From: Sisyra terminalis
Lineage: Eukaryota; Arthropoda; Insecta; Neuroptera; Sisyridae
Assembly: GCA_958496175.1 (NCBI GenBank)
Contig: OY292278.1
Location: 38,192,001-38,256,000, forward strand
Direction of reading: 5' to 3'
DNA: 64,000 bases
This document shows, piece after piece, positions 21,501 through 31,500 of this stretch (position 1 is its first letter; the number at the start of each line of letters is the position of its first letter). The position numbers and the translations under genes were made by a program. Under the pieces are notes generated by a model. It was not told the DNA's origin and ran no database searches. It worked only from the letters and a program-made list of their open reading frames with translations.

Positions 21501-22660
21501 AGATTAGGAATATGGTGAATATTTGATTTTCAGGAGGGTTAGCCGAGAAAACAGGAGCTCTTCATGTTGGTGATCGAATTTTGGCTATCAATGGAGAAAG
21601 TTTATTGAATCGACCACTTTCAACGGCAATCAAACTCTTGCAATGTTCCGACGATAGAGTACAACTTAAAATTTCCCGTTGTGTTAAAGGTATTGTTTGA
21701 AAAATTGGGAAAGTTATTTAAATTTTAAGAAATTGAATGGTTTTAGAGAGTCGAGAAACATATCCAAGTCCAGGAGTGCAAAGTCTTGATAGTGCAGTTG
21801 AGTCTTGGACGGGGTCATCGACATTTCTGGAACAAGCAGGAAATAAAGTTGAAGATGAAAAAAATAATTCCGAAACCAGTAACACGAGTACTTTGATTGC
21901 CGAATCGAAGGCTTCAACAGAAAAAATGCCCACAATTCCAGATGATGAAGAAAAATCGGAAATCGGTAGAAATACCGATTCAACGTTAAACCTTCAATAC
22001 TATTCAGATACTGATGAAATGTTTTGTCCTAGTCCTCTACCTCTTCCGAATTACTCATTTACTAATCCCCTGCAACGACAGAACTATTCTAAACCTCGAT
22101 TTGAGCCTCGTTTTTGCGAAAAAGATATAAAACCCTACGTAAACGAGCCAAAAATCGAGGGTGACATTTTTCCTGGTTATGGTGGCAGTTTTGACAGCAA
22201 CAACCCCAACTGTGACCTTTCTAAATACGACATTTACCACGTGATTTTGTACAAAGATGCAGTTTATGACGATTACGGGTTTAGTGTTAGTGACGGGCTT
22301 TACGAAAAGGGTGTTTTTGTTAATCGAATAAGAAAGGGAGGGCCAGCTGACATTGTTGGCTTGGTACGACCCTACGACCGAATTCTACAAGTTAACGAAA
22401 CAAAAACGTTAGATTTCGATTGTTGTCTTACTGTGCCACTAATTGCATCGGCTGGAGATCGAATCGAGTTAATGATTGCCCGAAAACCAGGAACCGAATC
22501 TGAGGTATGGAAGTAAAAAACCGAAAAGGTCAACACAAATTAATTTTTTTTCTTCCAATTTTAGATTTCATCTTGGATGAATGAACAATTGCCTCATACG
22601 ATTTGTTCAAATTACAAGAGTTTGTCAAATAGCCAAAGTACAATAACGAAAACTTTATAG
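9575..22660 (+). CDS. Grip: Glutamate-receptor-interacting protein, seven-PDZ scaffold
   Basis: Cytoplasmic scaffold that binds C-terminal tails of receptors and adhesion proteins and links them to trafficking machinery in neurons and muscle. Ten coding exons: 9575-9659, 9725-9856, 19409-19781, 19839-20180, 20232-20575, 20634-21047, 21103-21468, 21534-21689, 21747-22504, 22565-22660. They sum to 3,066 bases, 1,021 residues plus TAG, with every junction in frame. PDZ domains lie near residues 56-138, 155-254, 266-356, 441-528, 546-632, 651-735 and 900-983, each with an LG-I/V/F type carboxylate loop (SLGIVL, SLGITL, DLGIVL, GFGFSV, ALGITI, PLGITI, YGFSV). The layout (6+1 PDZ with a long linker, 738-898) matches GRIP1/Grip. 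The start follows from the frame: MKLWK at 9575 joins exon 2 through a 65-base intron. Intron 2 is 9.55 kb; the others are 50-65 bases. Confidence 0.95.
10416..10550 (-). repeat. tRNA-derived SINE, copy 2
   Basis: Read on the minus strand, the head contains GGCCGAGTGGTCAAGGTGGC (A-box-like) and GGTTCGATTTT (B-box-like), followed by the shared tail with TTTTAGTAGTTTTATAGCGA and GACGGTAAATAAC. It is the best-preserved head in the window. Confidence 0.8.
10584..10969. mobile_element. solo LTR, Ty3/gypsy-like
   Basis: The 386-base block starts TGTAACGTGACG and ends TTTTCTGTTACA, the TG...CA form with a short inverted TGTAAC/GTTACA. It is flanked by ATAT on both sides, consistent with the 4-base duplication usual for Ty3/gypsy insertion. 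No internal retroviral-type coding region is adjacent, so this is the product of LTR-LTR recombination. Inside are a TATA-like CTTTATATACC at about 10,809 and a hairpin with heat-shock-element-like AGAATCTTCT at about 10,863. Confidence 0.7.
11050..11490. other. AT-rich intronic DNA, nothing identified
   Basis: No repeat family, coding block or RNA gene recognised; it lies in Grip intron 2. Confidence 0.4.
11494..12048 (-). repeat. tRNA-derived SINE copy 3, split by a ~390-bp insertion
   Basis: The tail part lies at 11,494-11,597 (TGTTATTTACCGTCG through TTTGCTCGGTAT) and the head part at about 11,993-12,048 (ACCCACCACCTACC through CTCGGCC). In the intact copies these parts are contiguous. 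The intervening sequence has no equivalent in the other SINE copies and is probably an inserted, unidentified element. Confidence 0.6.
12050..12470. other. AT-rich intronic DNA, nothing identified
   Basis: Between SINE copy 3 and the next MITE no coding or structural feature was recognised. Confidence 0.35.
12477..12610. repeat. inverted-repeat MITE, family B, copy 2 (short)
   Basis: Both ends match family B (TGTTTATTTTGAAAGTGACT and the complement TCACTTTCAAAATAAAT), but the interior is much shorter than at 8.3 kb, so this is an internally deleted copy. Confidence 0.75.
12611..13500. other. AT-rich intronic DNA, nothing identified
   Basis: Contains short self-complementary runs (for example near 12,655-12,690, built on AATTTCGAAATTT) but no recognisable element or gene. 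Confidence 0.35.
13530..14182 (+). promoter_or_regulatory. possible internal promoter / alternative first exon in Grip intron 2
   Basis: A less AT-rich island within the intron. It has a TATA-like TTTATATAGACGA at about 13,533, an arthropod-type initiator TCAGTTTTGC at about 13,906, and an ATG at 13,928 opening a plus-strand frame rich in basic and serine residues. The phase of a candidate donor (A|GTGGGT near 14,024) would allow in-frame joining to the exon at 19,409, which would produce a Grip lacking the first half of PDZ1. This is inference only; the ORF resembles nothing I know, and overlapping ORFs on both strands are of similar length. Confidence 0.25.
14436..14694. repeat. fold-back element with paired hammerhead-core-like motifs (F1)
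   Basis: Long inverted repeat: AGGTTATTTATGATCGGAAT on the left and its counterpart ATCCGATCTTATATAACCT on the right. Each arm carries the motif CCTGATGAAG-hairpin-CGAAA, on the minus strand at 14,522-14,493 and on the plus strand at 14,605-14,635. The hairpin stem is GTTAC/GTAAC in both. The same family recurs at 61.34-61.73 kb. No protein is encoded. Confidence 0.8.
14990..15572. repeat. fold-back element with hammerhead-core-like motif (F2)
   Basis: Outer arms: CAGATCCCAAAAAAATAGTA on the left and TACTATTATTTGGGATCTAT on the right, then GAGATACCACCCC and its complement. The right inner motif at 15,379-15,410 reads CCTGATGAAG-TCGG-loop-CTGA-CGAAATG. The left one (minus strand, about 15,198-15,181) has only the first half, CCTGAGGAAG, with the rest decayed. 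Confidence 0.7.
15573..15625. repeat. (ATA/TAA)n microsatellite
   Basis: Perfect and near-perfect ATA trinucleotide runs directly abut the right end of the fold-back element. Confidence 0.95.
15630..17190. other. AT-rich intronic DNA, nothing identified
   Basis: No coding block, family repeat or RNA gene recognised. A 68-codon minus-strand ORF at 16,835-16,629 has no family character or splice support. Confidence 0.35.
17191..17415. repeat. palindromic MITE family A, copy 1, perfect 8-bp TSD
   Basis: Ends are GGCTCAAGTGTACTTTAGCA and TGCTAAAGTACACATGAGCC, and the whole 225-base unit folds back on itself around a short centre. The flanking octamer TAAATCTT is identical on both sides (17,183-17,190 and 17,416-17,423). 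The 8-base duplication points to mobilisation by a hAT-type transposase. Other copies: about 29.49, 50.28, 53.32, 55.91 and 57.20 kb. Confidence 0.9.
17420..18920. other. AT-rich intronic DNA with fragments of unidentified repeats
   Basis: The stretch 17,690-17,900 (GCCGCCC..., GACGTCCTAGG...) looks like an old transposon remnant rather than coding DNA. Overlapping 64- and 78-codon ORFs near 18.4-18.67 kb are low complexity. Nothing else is supported. Confidence 0.35.
18921..19141. repeat. hAT-type MITE with perfect 8-bp TSD
   Basis: Begins CAGCGGTTTCTAACC and ends GGTTAGGAAACAATG, imperfect TIRs of the common hAT type (CAG.GGTT.T.AACC...). It is bounded by GTCTAGAT on both sides (18,913-18,920 and 19,142-19,149). 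Internal CCGCGGACCCCC blocks are repeated in inverted form. It is non-autonomous. Confidence 0.93.
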
Positions 22661-22893
22661 TTTCACTTTTAAAATTCCACAAAAAACACAACTTCATGGT
22701 GAAGTCGAAACATTCAATTTTCAGGTCTTTTTATTCTGATTCCTATTACAGAGTTGGACTAAGAAATTTTAACGAATTATTACATTAATGTATAAAATTT
22801 TTGAGTTTTAAATTTACTTGAATACGTAATTAGTGTAAGATTTAAATTAACAATTTTTTTAAAAAAGTTTTTGAGTTAAATTTGTGTAATAAA
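22661..22893 (+). terminator. Grip 3'UTR with AATAAA polyadenylation signal
   Basis: AATAAA at 22,888-22,893 lies about 230 bases after the stop codon in AT-rich DNA, making it the best candidate for 3' end formation. Confidence 0.55.
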
Positions 22894-23156
22894 ATTTAAA
22901 ATTACAAAAATATTCATTTTTCTATCCACAACACCTAGTGAAATTGAACACAAAGGTTCCATTTTTTTAAATTCGTTATTTTAATTTGTAGTTTGCCCCA
23001 GGATAATAGGCGAATCTGATGAACGGGTGATATGAAAATTGAACAAAGCACCTACCAATTATGGAACTGCCATTTGGTCACCAAAAGGTCTTGTTAGTTT
23101 TGTAGTTGATTCTAACAATGTTTTTAAAAAAACACTTTATAATAAAAATTGCTTTA

Positions 23157-23297
23157 TAACTACTAAGGTCTTTTAGCGACTCTAGGGTTAAAGAAATCCG
23201 TTATTGAAAAATATTTAAAATTCGCTCGATACGAGGATCGAACCCACTACTTACCGGTTTTGGGGCGGCCCCCTGGACCACTAGTCGGCCAGTAGGT
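23157..23297 (-). repeat. tRNA-derived SINE, copy 4
   Basis: On the minus strand GGTTCGATCCTC (B box) and GGCCGACTAGTGGTCC (A box with small insertions) are followed by the shared tail. The B box here is a perfect match to GGTTCGANNCC. Confidence 0.75.
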
Positions 23298-23827
23298 CCT
23301 GTTAGTTTTGCTAGTTGATTCTGGAAGGGTTCTTAAAACTTCCATGTTGGTTCCTAGATAATAATTCAGTAATTTAATTGATTAAATAATTAAAATAATT
23401 AGTTAACCAATTTTATTAACAGTGGTTCTTTACTTTGAACAGAACCATAGTTTTCCGCATGATTACCCATTTTCTGTCATTTCCTTGTGAAGTCCTTCAG
23501 CAGATTAAGATTTGTTCCCTAATCTTTTCCATCTTTGATTACTTTGACGTCACAGCTTTGGGGATCTATTTTTTTGTTGACTAATAAATTGTTATAAATG
23601 TTCTTGTCTTTGGTAAGGAGTTGGTGGATATTCTTTGAGGCAGTGGAATGTGTTTTCGCTGCTCGGGGCTGACCGGAAATTAATCGCCATAAAATATCAA
23701 ATATCTTTAATAAATTCGTTAATAAGTTTAATGTAATCTTCATGCTTTTCTCAAAGCAAAGTCTTTTAAGGAATTATCAATGTTAATATGCTACCTCAAT
23801 TTCATGTGTCACCCGGGGCCATAATCC

Positions 23828-24097
23828 GTGGTCCCTTTTGCGCCCACCAAGCTACGCTACTGCTTTGAAGACTTAAAGCTGATTAAAGGGGAAAGTGATA
23901 ACGATTTATTCATTAAATATGAAACAGAAATTTGTGATTGGGAAATTTGTATGAATAGAATTGATACCAAAAGCACTTATTATATTAGAAGAGAAAAGGG
24001 TCAAGGGTGGTTTATTTCTACCGCTCAATTTAATATTTATGCGAAAAGGTTGACAAAGGAAGTTCTGGATAAAAACGGAGACTTAAAAAAGGGTTAA
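23828..24097 (+). CDS. 89-codon ORF of unknown function
   Basis: An uninterrupted frame with a mixed, protein-like composition (acidic N-terminal part, WEICMNRID, REKGQGWFIS, basic C-terminus), better than the other ORFs nearby. The opening M is a GTG in the reading; no ATG with context precedes it and it may be an exon or a transposon fragment. The sequence immediately upstream (TGTCACCCGGGGCCATAATC) resembles a transposon end, which argues for the latter. No domain is recognised. Confidence 0.25.
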   Translation: MVPFAPTKLRYCFEDLKLIKGESDNDLFIKYETEICDWEICMNRIDTKSTYYIRREKGQGWFISTAQFNIYAKRLTKEVLDKNGDLKKG

Positions 24098-24361
24098 TAA
24101 ATCTTTCAAGACAACAAATACGCAGAAAATCTGGAATTGTTGAAGAAAAAGAGCTTCATGTGATGTTGGACTGTTGAAAAGTTGCAAAAATTTATTAAAT
24201 GAATATCAATGGGAATATTGAAAGTCATATGGATGGTCAAAGATAGAAATTACTTTGAAATCGAAGTTCACAACATATAACTACGAAAATTTAGACTGTT
24301 CTAATATTTAAGAAGTAGAATTTTGGTAAAATTTGCGTTTAACAAAAAAAAACATGTATAT

Positions 24362-24475
24362 TGGTGGTCGAGGGGTCAAGATGGCCGTTCAAACTCTAGA
24401 TCTACGGATTTTGATTAACGCTTTAGTTGATAAAGACCTTGGTAGTTACAAAGCGATGGTAAATAGGAATTAAAA
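24362..24475 (+). repeat. tRNA-derived SINE, copy 5 (divergent head)
   Basis: The tail (CTTGGTAGTTACAAAGCGAT then GGTAAATA) is well conserved, while the head (GGTGGTCGAGGGGTCAAGATGGCC) is rearranged relative to the other copies. Confidence 0.6.
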
Positions 24476-24689
24476 AGAAAAAGTAAATTGGTTGAAAAGT
24501 TGAAGCTTTTATACTCCGGAAATATTTGCTAAGTGTTTTATATGGAACTTAACACTGTATGAGTGGAAACCATGGATCTTCAGGGAACAATGAAGAAAAT
24601 ATCCGGAGAGTATCGGAAAAGAATAAAGAAAATCCAACTATCGGATTGAATTATACATGTTAAAGTATTGAGAAATAAAGTATTGGCCC

Positions 24690-25020
24690 CGTTATGAAAA
24701 AAAAAACATTGATGTTAAGGAAAGTAACCTGGAAGGCCTTAAAAAAGGGGAAGAAAAATTACAATTCTGGGTTTGTGACCTAAACAATATCACCAAGGAC
24801 GACAGCGATTGATTTAATAAACCCTGAAAATTATTAATACAACTTTCAATATACCTATATTTCCAAAAACTATCCCAAGGCTAAAGTTATACTAGATGCT
24901 AAGCAAGATAACCTGGAAGGACCTAAAGACAGGAAGAATTGGAATTCTGAATTTGTGGCCAAGAATGACAGTAATAGATTTATCAAATCCTGAAAACTTT
25001 TTACACAATGATCTATGTAC
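24690..25020. repeat. degenerate ~190-bp direct duplication
   Basis: AGTAACCTGGAAGGCCTTAA (about 24,722) and AGATAACCTGGAAGGACCTA (about 24,906) begin two related segments that share the order AAGAA.A.TTG/A...TTCTG.GTTTGTG, GACAG, GATTTA and AAATCCTGAAAA. Function and origin are unknown; it may be decayed coding or transposon DNA. Confidence 0.45.
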
Positions 25021-25450
25021 TCTTCCATGACTTACCCTTTTATCTATTACACCATCATTAATTTAATTACCAATGAAGATTCAATCGAAAGCTTTTGAGG
25101 ATTTCAAAAGCTGAATTTTTATCTGAAAAGTATAAGATCTTTGGGGAATCAATCAGAAAGGATTATATAAATAAAAATATCTTCGAATAATTTATTTGGT
25201 CGTATGTAATTAATTGTTGCATTTCATTTCGATATTTCCAAACTTAAATCATGATCATTACCACAACTTCTATTAATAATTCGCTAATTATATCTAGAAA
25301 AAAATATGCAACACGTGCATCTATTTAGTAATAAAAAAATCTGTGGTAACTTTTTTTCTTTAGATACTCAAATGTAATCATTAATTATTTATTTGCCTAG
25401 GTAAAAATAGCGGCGTTTTTGAACTCTTTCGTGTGTAAAAAAAATAGAGA

Positions 25451-25523
25451 TTTATTTACAATTTTTGTAATTAGATGAGAGGGGAACCAATTTTTTGGTT
25501 TGAGTTTTAAGGGTTTTGTTAGT
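25451..25523 (-). terminator. C-type lectin 3' end, AATAAA signal
   Basis: The minus strand has AATAAA at 25,456-25,451, about 70 bases after the stop codon at 25,526-25,524. Confidence 0.6.
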
Positions 25524-28500
25524 TTAAAGACGAATTCCGGGATTTGTTGCGGAGATGTAGTTTAGTAGTTCTTCGTTATCTTCGCAGACGACCGGTTTTT
25601 CGTGGTAGCAGGCGACATCGTGCCAGGCGATACCATCGTTGTAGACATTGTTGAGGACACTTAAGCACGATTCGTTGGTACCGTTGATGTCGAATTCAGC
25701 GTTGTCGGGTTGTCGAAGTTTCTTGTGTCCAGTGGAGCTCCATGGATTGTAGCCCCATCCGTTGGGAATTTGATTGGTGGGTGCCATCTTTTCCCGATTG
25801 GCTGACCAGAACCATCCGAACACGTTCTTAGGTTCGAGATCGGCACGGCCTTCGCATCCCTTGAAGTCACATAAACGACCACTCGTCCAAATATATGGAA
25901 CATCATCTGAAATTTTGGTTTCTTTAGATATTGTCATTTTTTTATTAGGGACGTAGTTTACTTTGTTGAATCAGTCGGAAGATGAGGTTGTTTTCTTCTT
26001 GGGTTTCAATAGAAACCAAATCCATGCAGTATTGGCGACAAAGATTACGTCCGTCCAACCAATCGACACGTTTGTTGGCGAATTCTGGTACATGGGCTGT
26101 GTAGAAATAGTTGTGACCTTTGTAGAAGAATTCCTTTGGTCCTGTAATTACCAATTCCAATTATTAATTTTTACATAACCGATTATTTTTTTTTTTGGGG
26201 AAATAAGTGAGGTGAACCACACCATTCAGACTCGGATTCTTCAGGTGTTCTTCGTGGAACCACACCTTGATTTTTTTCAATCACAAAAAAAAGGTTATTA
26301 GTGACGAAATTTGTTCACCAGAAGAATATGAAATCTGAGAATGAAACGGAAATTTATGTAACAACGGGACGGATTATATCACCCGACAAAAAGTATATTT
26401 ACAGGCGTTAATTTTTTTTTGTAGATCCATTGTATTCGATGTGTTTCTTGTATTTGATCACTAGTGTAAATTATTTCTCATTGTCGGATAATAAAATTTT
26501 ATTGTTACGAGGCGGATGAGAAAATTCTATTGCAATTGTTAGCGCAAATTTCAATAAAAAACGATAAAACTGTTCACAAAATAATACTAATTAAATTAAA
26601 GAAAAATTATTCAATCGAATCTCGACAGAGATTGATCGTTGCACAATCGATTTACTGATAATTTTGGGAAATGACAAATTAAATGTAATTTCATTTTAAA
26701 TGAAGCACAAGTGAGAGTGGTGTCCCAACTATGGGTGTTGATTTGGAAGGCATTTTCGAAAGACAAACGACACAATTTTTATATGCAAAATTATCAATTA
26801 AAAAGACTTTCTATATTCTTCAATTTCTAGAATTCTAGAAAAGTATAATTGCGTTGACCTTCTCACATTTTCACACCATTGGACTCGTGGACTTTTCCAA
26901 TCATTTCCAATAAAGAAGAAATAAATATGATAATGAATTTTCGAAAATCTTTCCTCACCATATTCTTCAATGAAACAATCATTTTCAAACGAGAAAAAAA
27001 CGGAATAAATTAGACAAAATAGTAATTAAATCTTCGAAATAAATTACAATTTAATGATCCCACCAGTGATCACTAGATGATCACACGCATCTTTCCCGGA
27101 TCTGCTAAATTTTCGACAGAAAAAATCCCTCGATCATGCAAATCAAACGAATTAATTACCACATTGTAAAATTTAATTAAAGCCTTTCCATCGGCATCTC
27201 CACCTCTTCAACAAATCTCAATGAAAAATGGTCAGATCGAGGAGTGACTAAAGACCAACAAAAAAAAAACGCAACTATATATATTTAAATGAATTCCGTC
27301 ACTCGAGAAAATTGCTTGGATTTTCTTCAATGTCAAATCGTTTCACAGATGTTCCTTATACATATAATAGGTAAGACTTGGATGAGACAAAGAAAATGTT
27401 TTCCAATTGCCCAAATTCCGATTAAAAAAATTCCCCCCCAAAAAAAAATCGCACAAGGACACTTGGAAGATTTTAACAAATTTCAATTAATGACAAATTA
27501 TTTCAATTTTCCAACCAACAGAAGCAATTTAAATATTCAAATGAGCCTCATAAATCAATTTCGACTATAACAAAGAATTTTGACCAAAAGAAGAAATCAC
27601 TTCGCATCGATTCTTGGAAATATGAATAAAAATGATCACTCTCAACATCACCGATTATTTCACCGTCTTTGTGTTACATCATCGTACAAATAGCCTAAAA
27701 ACTTTTTCTCAAATTGCATCGAGATTCGTGTTTTCGAATGATTTTTTTTTTCATTCTCTCCAAATCAATTAATTGCCAAAGTGTTGCAACAAACACTTAT
27801 GTTGTTAACAGGAAATAATTGAAAACAAGAAAAAGAAAACTCAAGAAAAATTATAACTGATAAGTGGTTAGGAAGATTGCCAGTGAATTTAAGTTGAAAT
27901 TTAAAAGTGAAACTTACAATCTTTACAACGATAACACCTGAAGAGATTTGAGTCCTCTTTGCATTCCTCAGACACATTTCTGAGTACCAAAACAAATGGA
28001 GATTTTTTGCTTCAATACTTCAAATCAATTAACTTCATCCATATATTATCTCCAAAAATAAATCAATGAATATTCACTCCTGTTCATGGAATCAATTTAG
28101 TGGCAATTTTTTCACCTAAATTCCCTGAATCAATTAATTCATTTTTACACAAATTGCTAATCAATTGAACTAATGAAACAGGAAGTCACAGACATAAGAT
28201 TACTTTTACTAATTGTAAAATAATGAGTAGTTCCCTGTTGAAACCATTACACTTGAAATGCCTCTAATATCTTTAAACCACTTCTAATGGGTTTTTTGAA
28301 TATTAAAATGTCTTTGAATGCCTTTTTGCTACATCTTCAAAATGATGGAAATTGATGGAACCCTAATATTGATTGAACGCTAAGAGATCATGAGATAGAC
28401 GTATATGTAGTCTTTGTTATACTCTATTAGAAGTTGTCAATTTGCTTCTTTGAAGGGGAAACTAGATGGAGTCATTAATGGTGGCAAAATACTAATTAAA

Positions 28501-31500
28501 TTAGTATTATTTTTATACATTGAAAACTCACTAAGTATACACGTCCTGTTGGAAAAAGTATATAAAATATTTTCAAATAATTGAATTCTAAAGCTAATAG
28601 AAGTTTTTCGAAGTAAATAAATTGTTGTCGCCACCTGGTGAGTTTTAAAACGAACATACCAGAATCTGTTTGAAGGAGGAGTCGTTAGATCAGCCGTATT
28701 ATTTAATGCAGCAAAATACAAACTAAATTAAGATCTCGTGTTTAGATTTGCCTTTTATTTTATATTGATATTCGAACTGATTTTTGAGGCAACAATCAAT
28801 GAAAAAATTCGAATTGTTTGAAATTAGTTTTTAAGCAGTTATCACCTGTTAAAGTTGTCTTATTATAGCGATCTAGATTCGAAATTAAGTCAAATTAAAT
28901 CCATCCAAGTTGAATTCGATTTTTTCGAAAAGTAATTTTGTAAAATAAGAGTTTAACGTTCTCGGGAAATTATATGAAGTACGATTGTTGGCTCAAATAA
29001 AAACGAATGCGATTGGCATACAAGTTCAATAATTAATTCAATAAGTTCATTAATTTAAACCATTTAAAATCACAATAATTAGAATTTGATCACCGTTTTT
29101 GGTTCGAATCGAAATTTCTATTGAAAGATTATTTTTCTAGTAATTTATTGTAGATCTTGCGTGTATCAAGGAGTCTTTACCAAGGACAATAAATTTATTG
29201 GAGGAAGACAGCTCAACTAATAATTATATCTTCTATCTGTTGTGAGAAAATCTCTAATGTACTTTCAAGGACCCTACGAAAACTTACCAAACGATTAATA
29301 GATTACAGTTTACTATTGGAGAAATATCTAATATCCGGCAGAACTTTCGGTTTCGGCAAAAAATCCATCGAAACTGAAACCGAAATGAAACTAAAACCTT
29401 GGTTTAAAGACGAAATTCGACGAAACCAAAAGTGCTGTTGAGTATTAGAGTTTCCTACAAATAAACTATAATCCATTTATGTCCTTTTTAGTGACGTTGT
29501 ATTTTCGGCTTGGTTTTTAATTTAATTCACGAATTAATCGGGCCATAATGAAAATTTAACAACAAAAGAGAAAATTATACAATATTAATATTGAATTAAC
29601 AAAAAAATCGCAAATTAAATTGGAAAAATGAAGGTAGAAAATTTAACGTTGCCAGTTATTAACGTTGCTTAAGAAGGACAGGAGCCCAATAATCTTTTAT
29701 CAGGTTTGAAAATCAGTTGTTCTGTCTTTTTTGAAACATAATAAGAATCCTCCATTTAATGGTACTAAAGTAGAATAACTATTTTGGAGGATTCGGCTTC
29801 AAATTCGGTAATTTACTGGAAGTTTATATTTCTTAAATTAATGTTAGGTTTCCTCATAAAAAAGGTGTTTTAAATCATTTTAAATGTTATAAAAACCAAG
29901 TAGAAGTCATAAGAGGCCGTTTAAAGTTACTAAAGGCATTTTAAAGGTGAAGATTTCAAAATGCCTCTAAATGTCTTTTTTTAACAGGGTCAATACTATG
30001 CTACCTAAGAATAGATTGGGTAAATATGATAGTCTTATTAAATCTTAGCTTTACATTAAAAAAGCGCAATTTGTGTGCAATATGATGTTCCAACACTGAT
30101 ATAACTTTTCAATGTCAAAAAAGAAAAACAAGCACTTACAAATGATGAAATCATTAATAAAACGTTGTGCTATGCATAAAACTTTCTTGTGTTAATTATT
30201 TTCAAAAAATATTATAAGAACTTTCTTTTATAAAATTGATTATGAACCAATCAAAAACTACAAAGAAAAAGGTGTGTTTTATTCGTTAGATCATTAATTT
30301 ACATTAATTTTGATTATGAATTTTCATGGTTTACAAAATAATTTCAATTTTTTCAAGTCAAAAGCATAATCTTCCATCGTAATGAAACTTTGAAGTGATA
30401 AAAGGTCAATTTAAAAACCAACCAAGTAAATAACTTTTAGTTTAAATCAATATTGTGGAAATTTCATGGAAACCCTGGAATTTGATAATTTTTACATAGC
30501 TCAACCCAAAGCTGGAGTAGGAACCGTTGAAATTATATTGGCTCCGGCTCCAAACTTACTTCAGAAACAAAACAATGAATAGTCCATTTTTTTTAAAAAT
30601 TGGTTTTTGATGGGACTGAATTGTAATTATTTCAAAAAAAGATGATTTTAATATACAATATTGTAAAATAAAGCCAGAGTTGGAGCTGAAAATTGCAAAC
30701 AATTCACTGAAAAGCCAAGGAGTCAAAGCCGGAGCCGGGGCCTATGCTAACAAAAATCAGCTCTTTTCCTTTGGTTAAAACAAAATTATTCTTTTTAATC
30801 TCAATTATATTGAAATGTTAATATTATTTGGCAACCACAAGTGTTTTTAGGGAAAATAAAGGGAATAATTTTCAACAGTTTATTTTTTAGCCACTATTAA
30901 GTGGATTTAAATTTAATTTTCTCCATTTAAACGTTTACAATCTAAAATATCTTTCAAAAACCCAAAATTTCTTGTTGTATGATTTTTATTTAATTTAAAG
31001 GGGATAAAGCATAAATATAATCGTATGTGCTTTCTTTGGGAACAAACCACCTAATTTAAATTAATCTTATTACATTTTGTAAATGTTTAGGTCATAGAAC
31101 TAAAGTAGCAAAAAATCAACATTCTCTTTGGATTAGAATAAAACTTAGTATCTGAAGGATTCAAAAATTCATCACATCAAATGAACCAAAATTTATCCAT
31201 ATAAAAAACCTAAATAAATACATTATTGAGTCATTACAAAAAGAAAATATAATTCCAATGTTGGTGGTCTGAAAATATTTTTTTTAGTCCACGGATGTCA
31301 AAAATTGAAAAAAAAAACCCTGATTTATTAATTAATGACAATAAACGGAATAATAAATAAGTTTTTTATCTTAGGATTTGAACTTGTCAAATGAATATGT
31401 TAAATTATTTATTTCTGCTTCTTCAGGCCAAATTTAAAGTTAATATATAAAGCAAGACAGCATGTTATTCAGCTGTACTCTTCCATGTAAATGTATTGAT

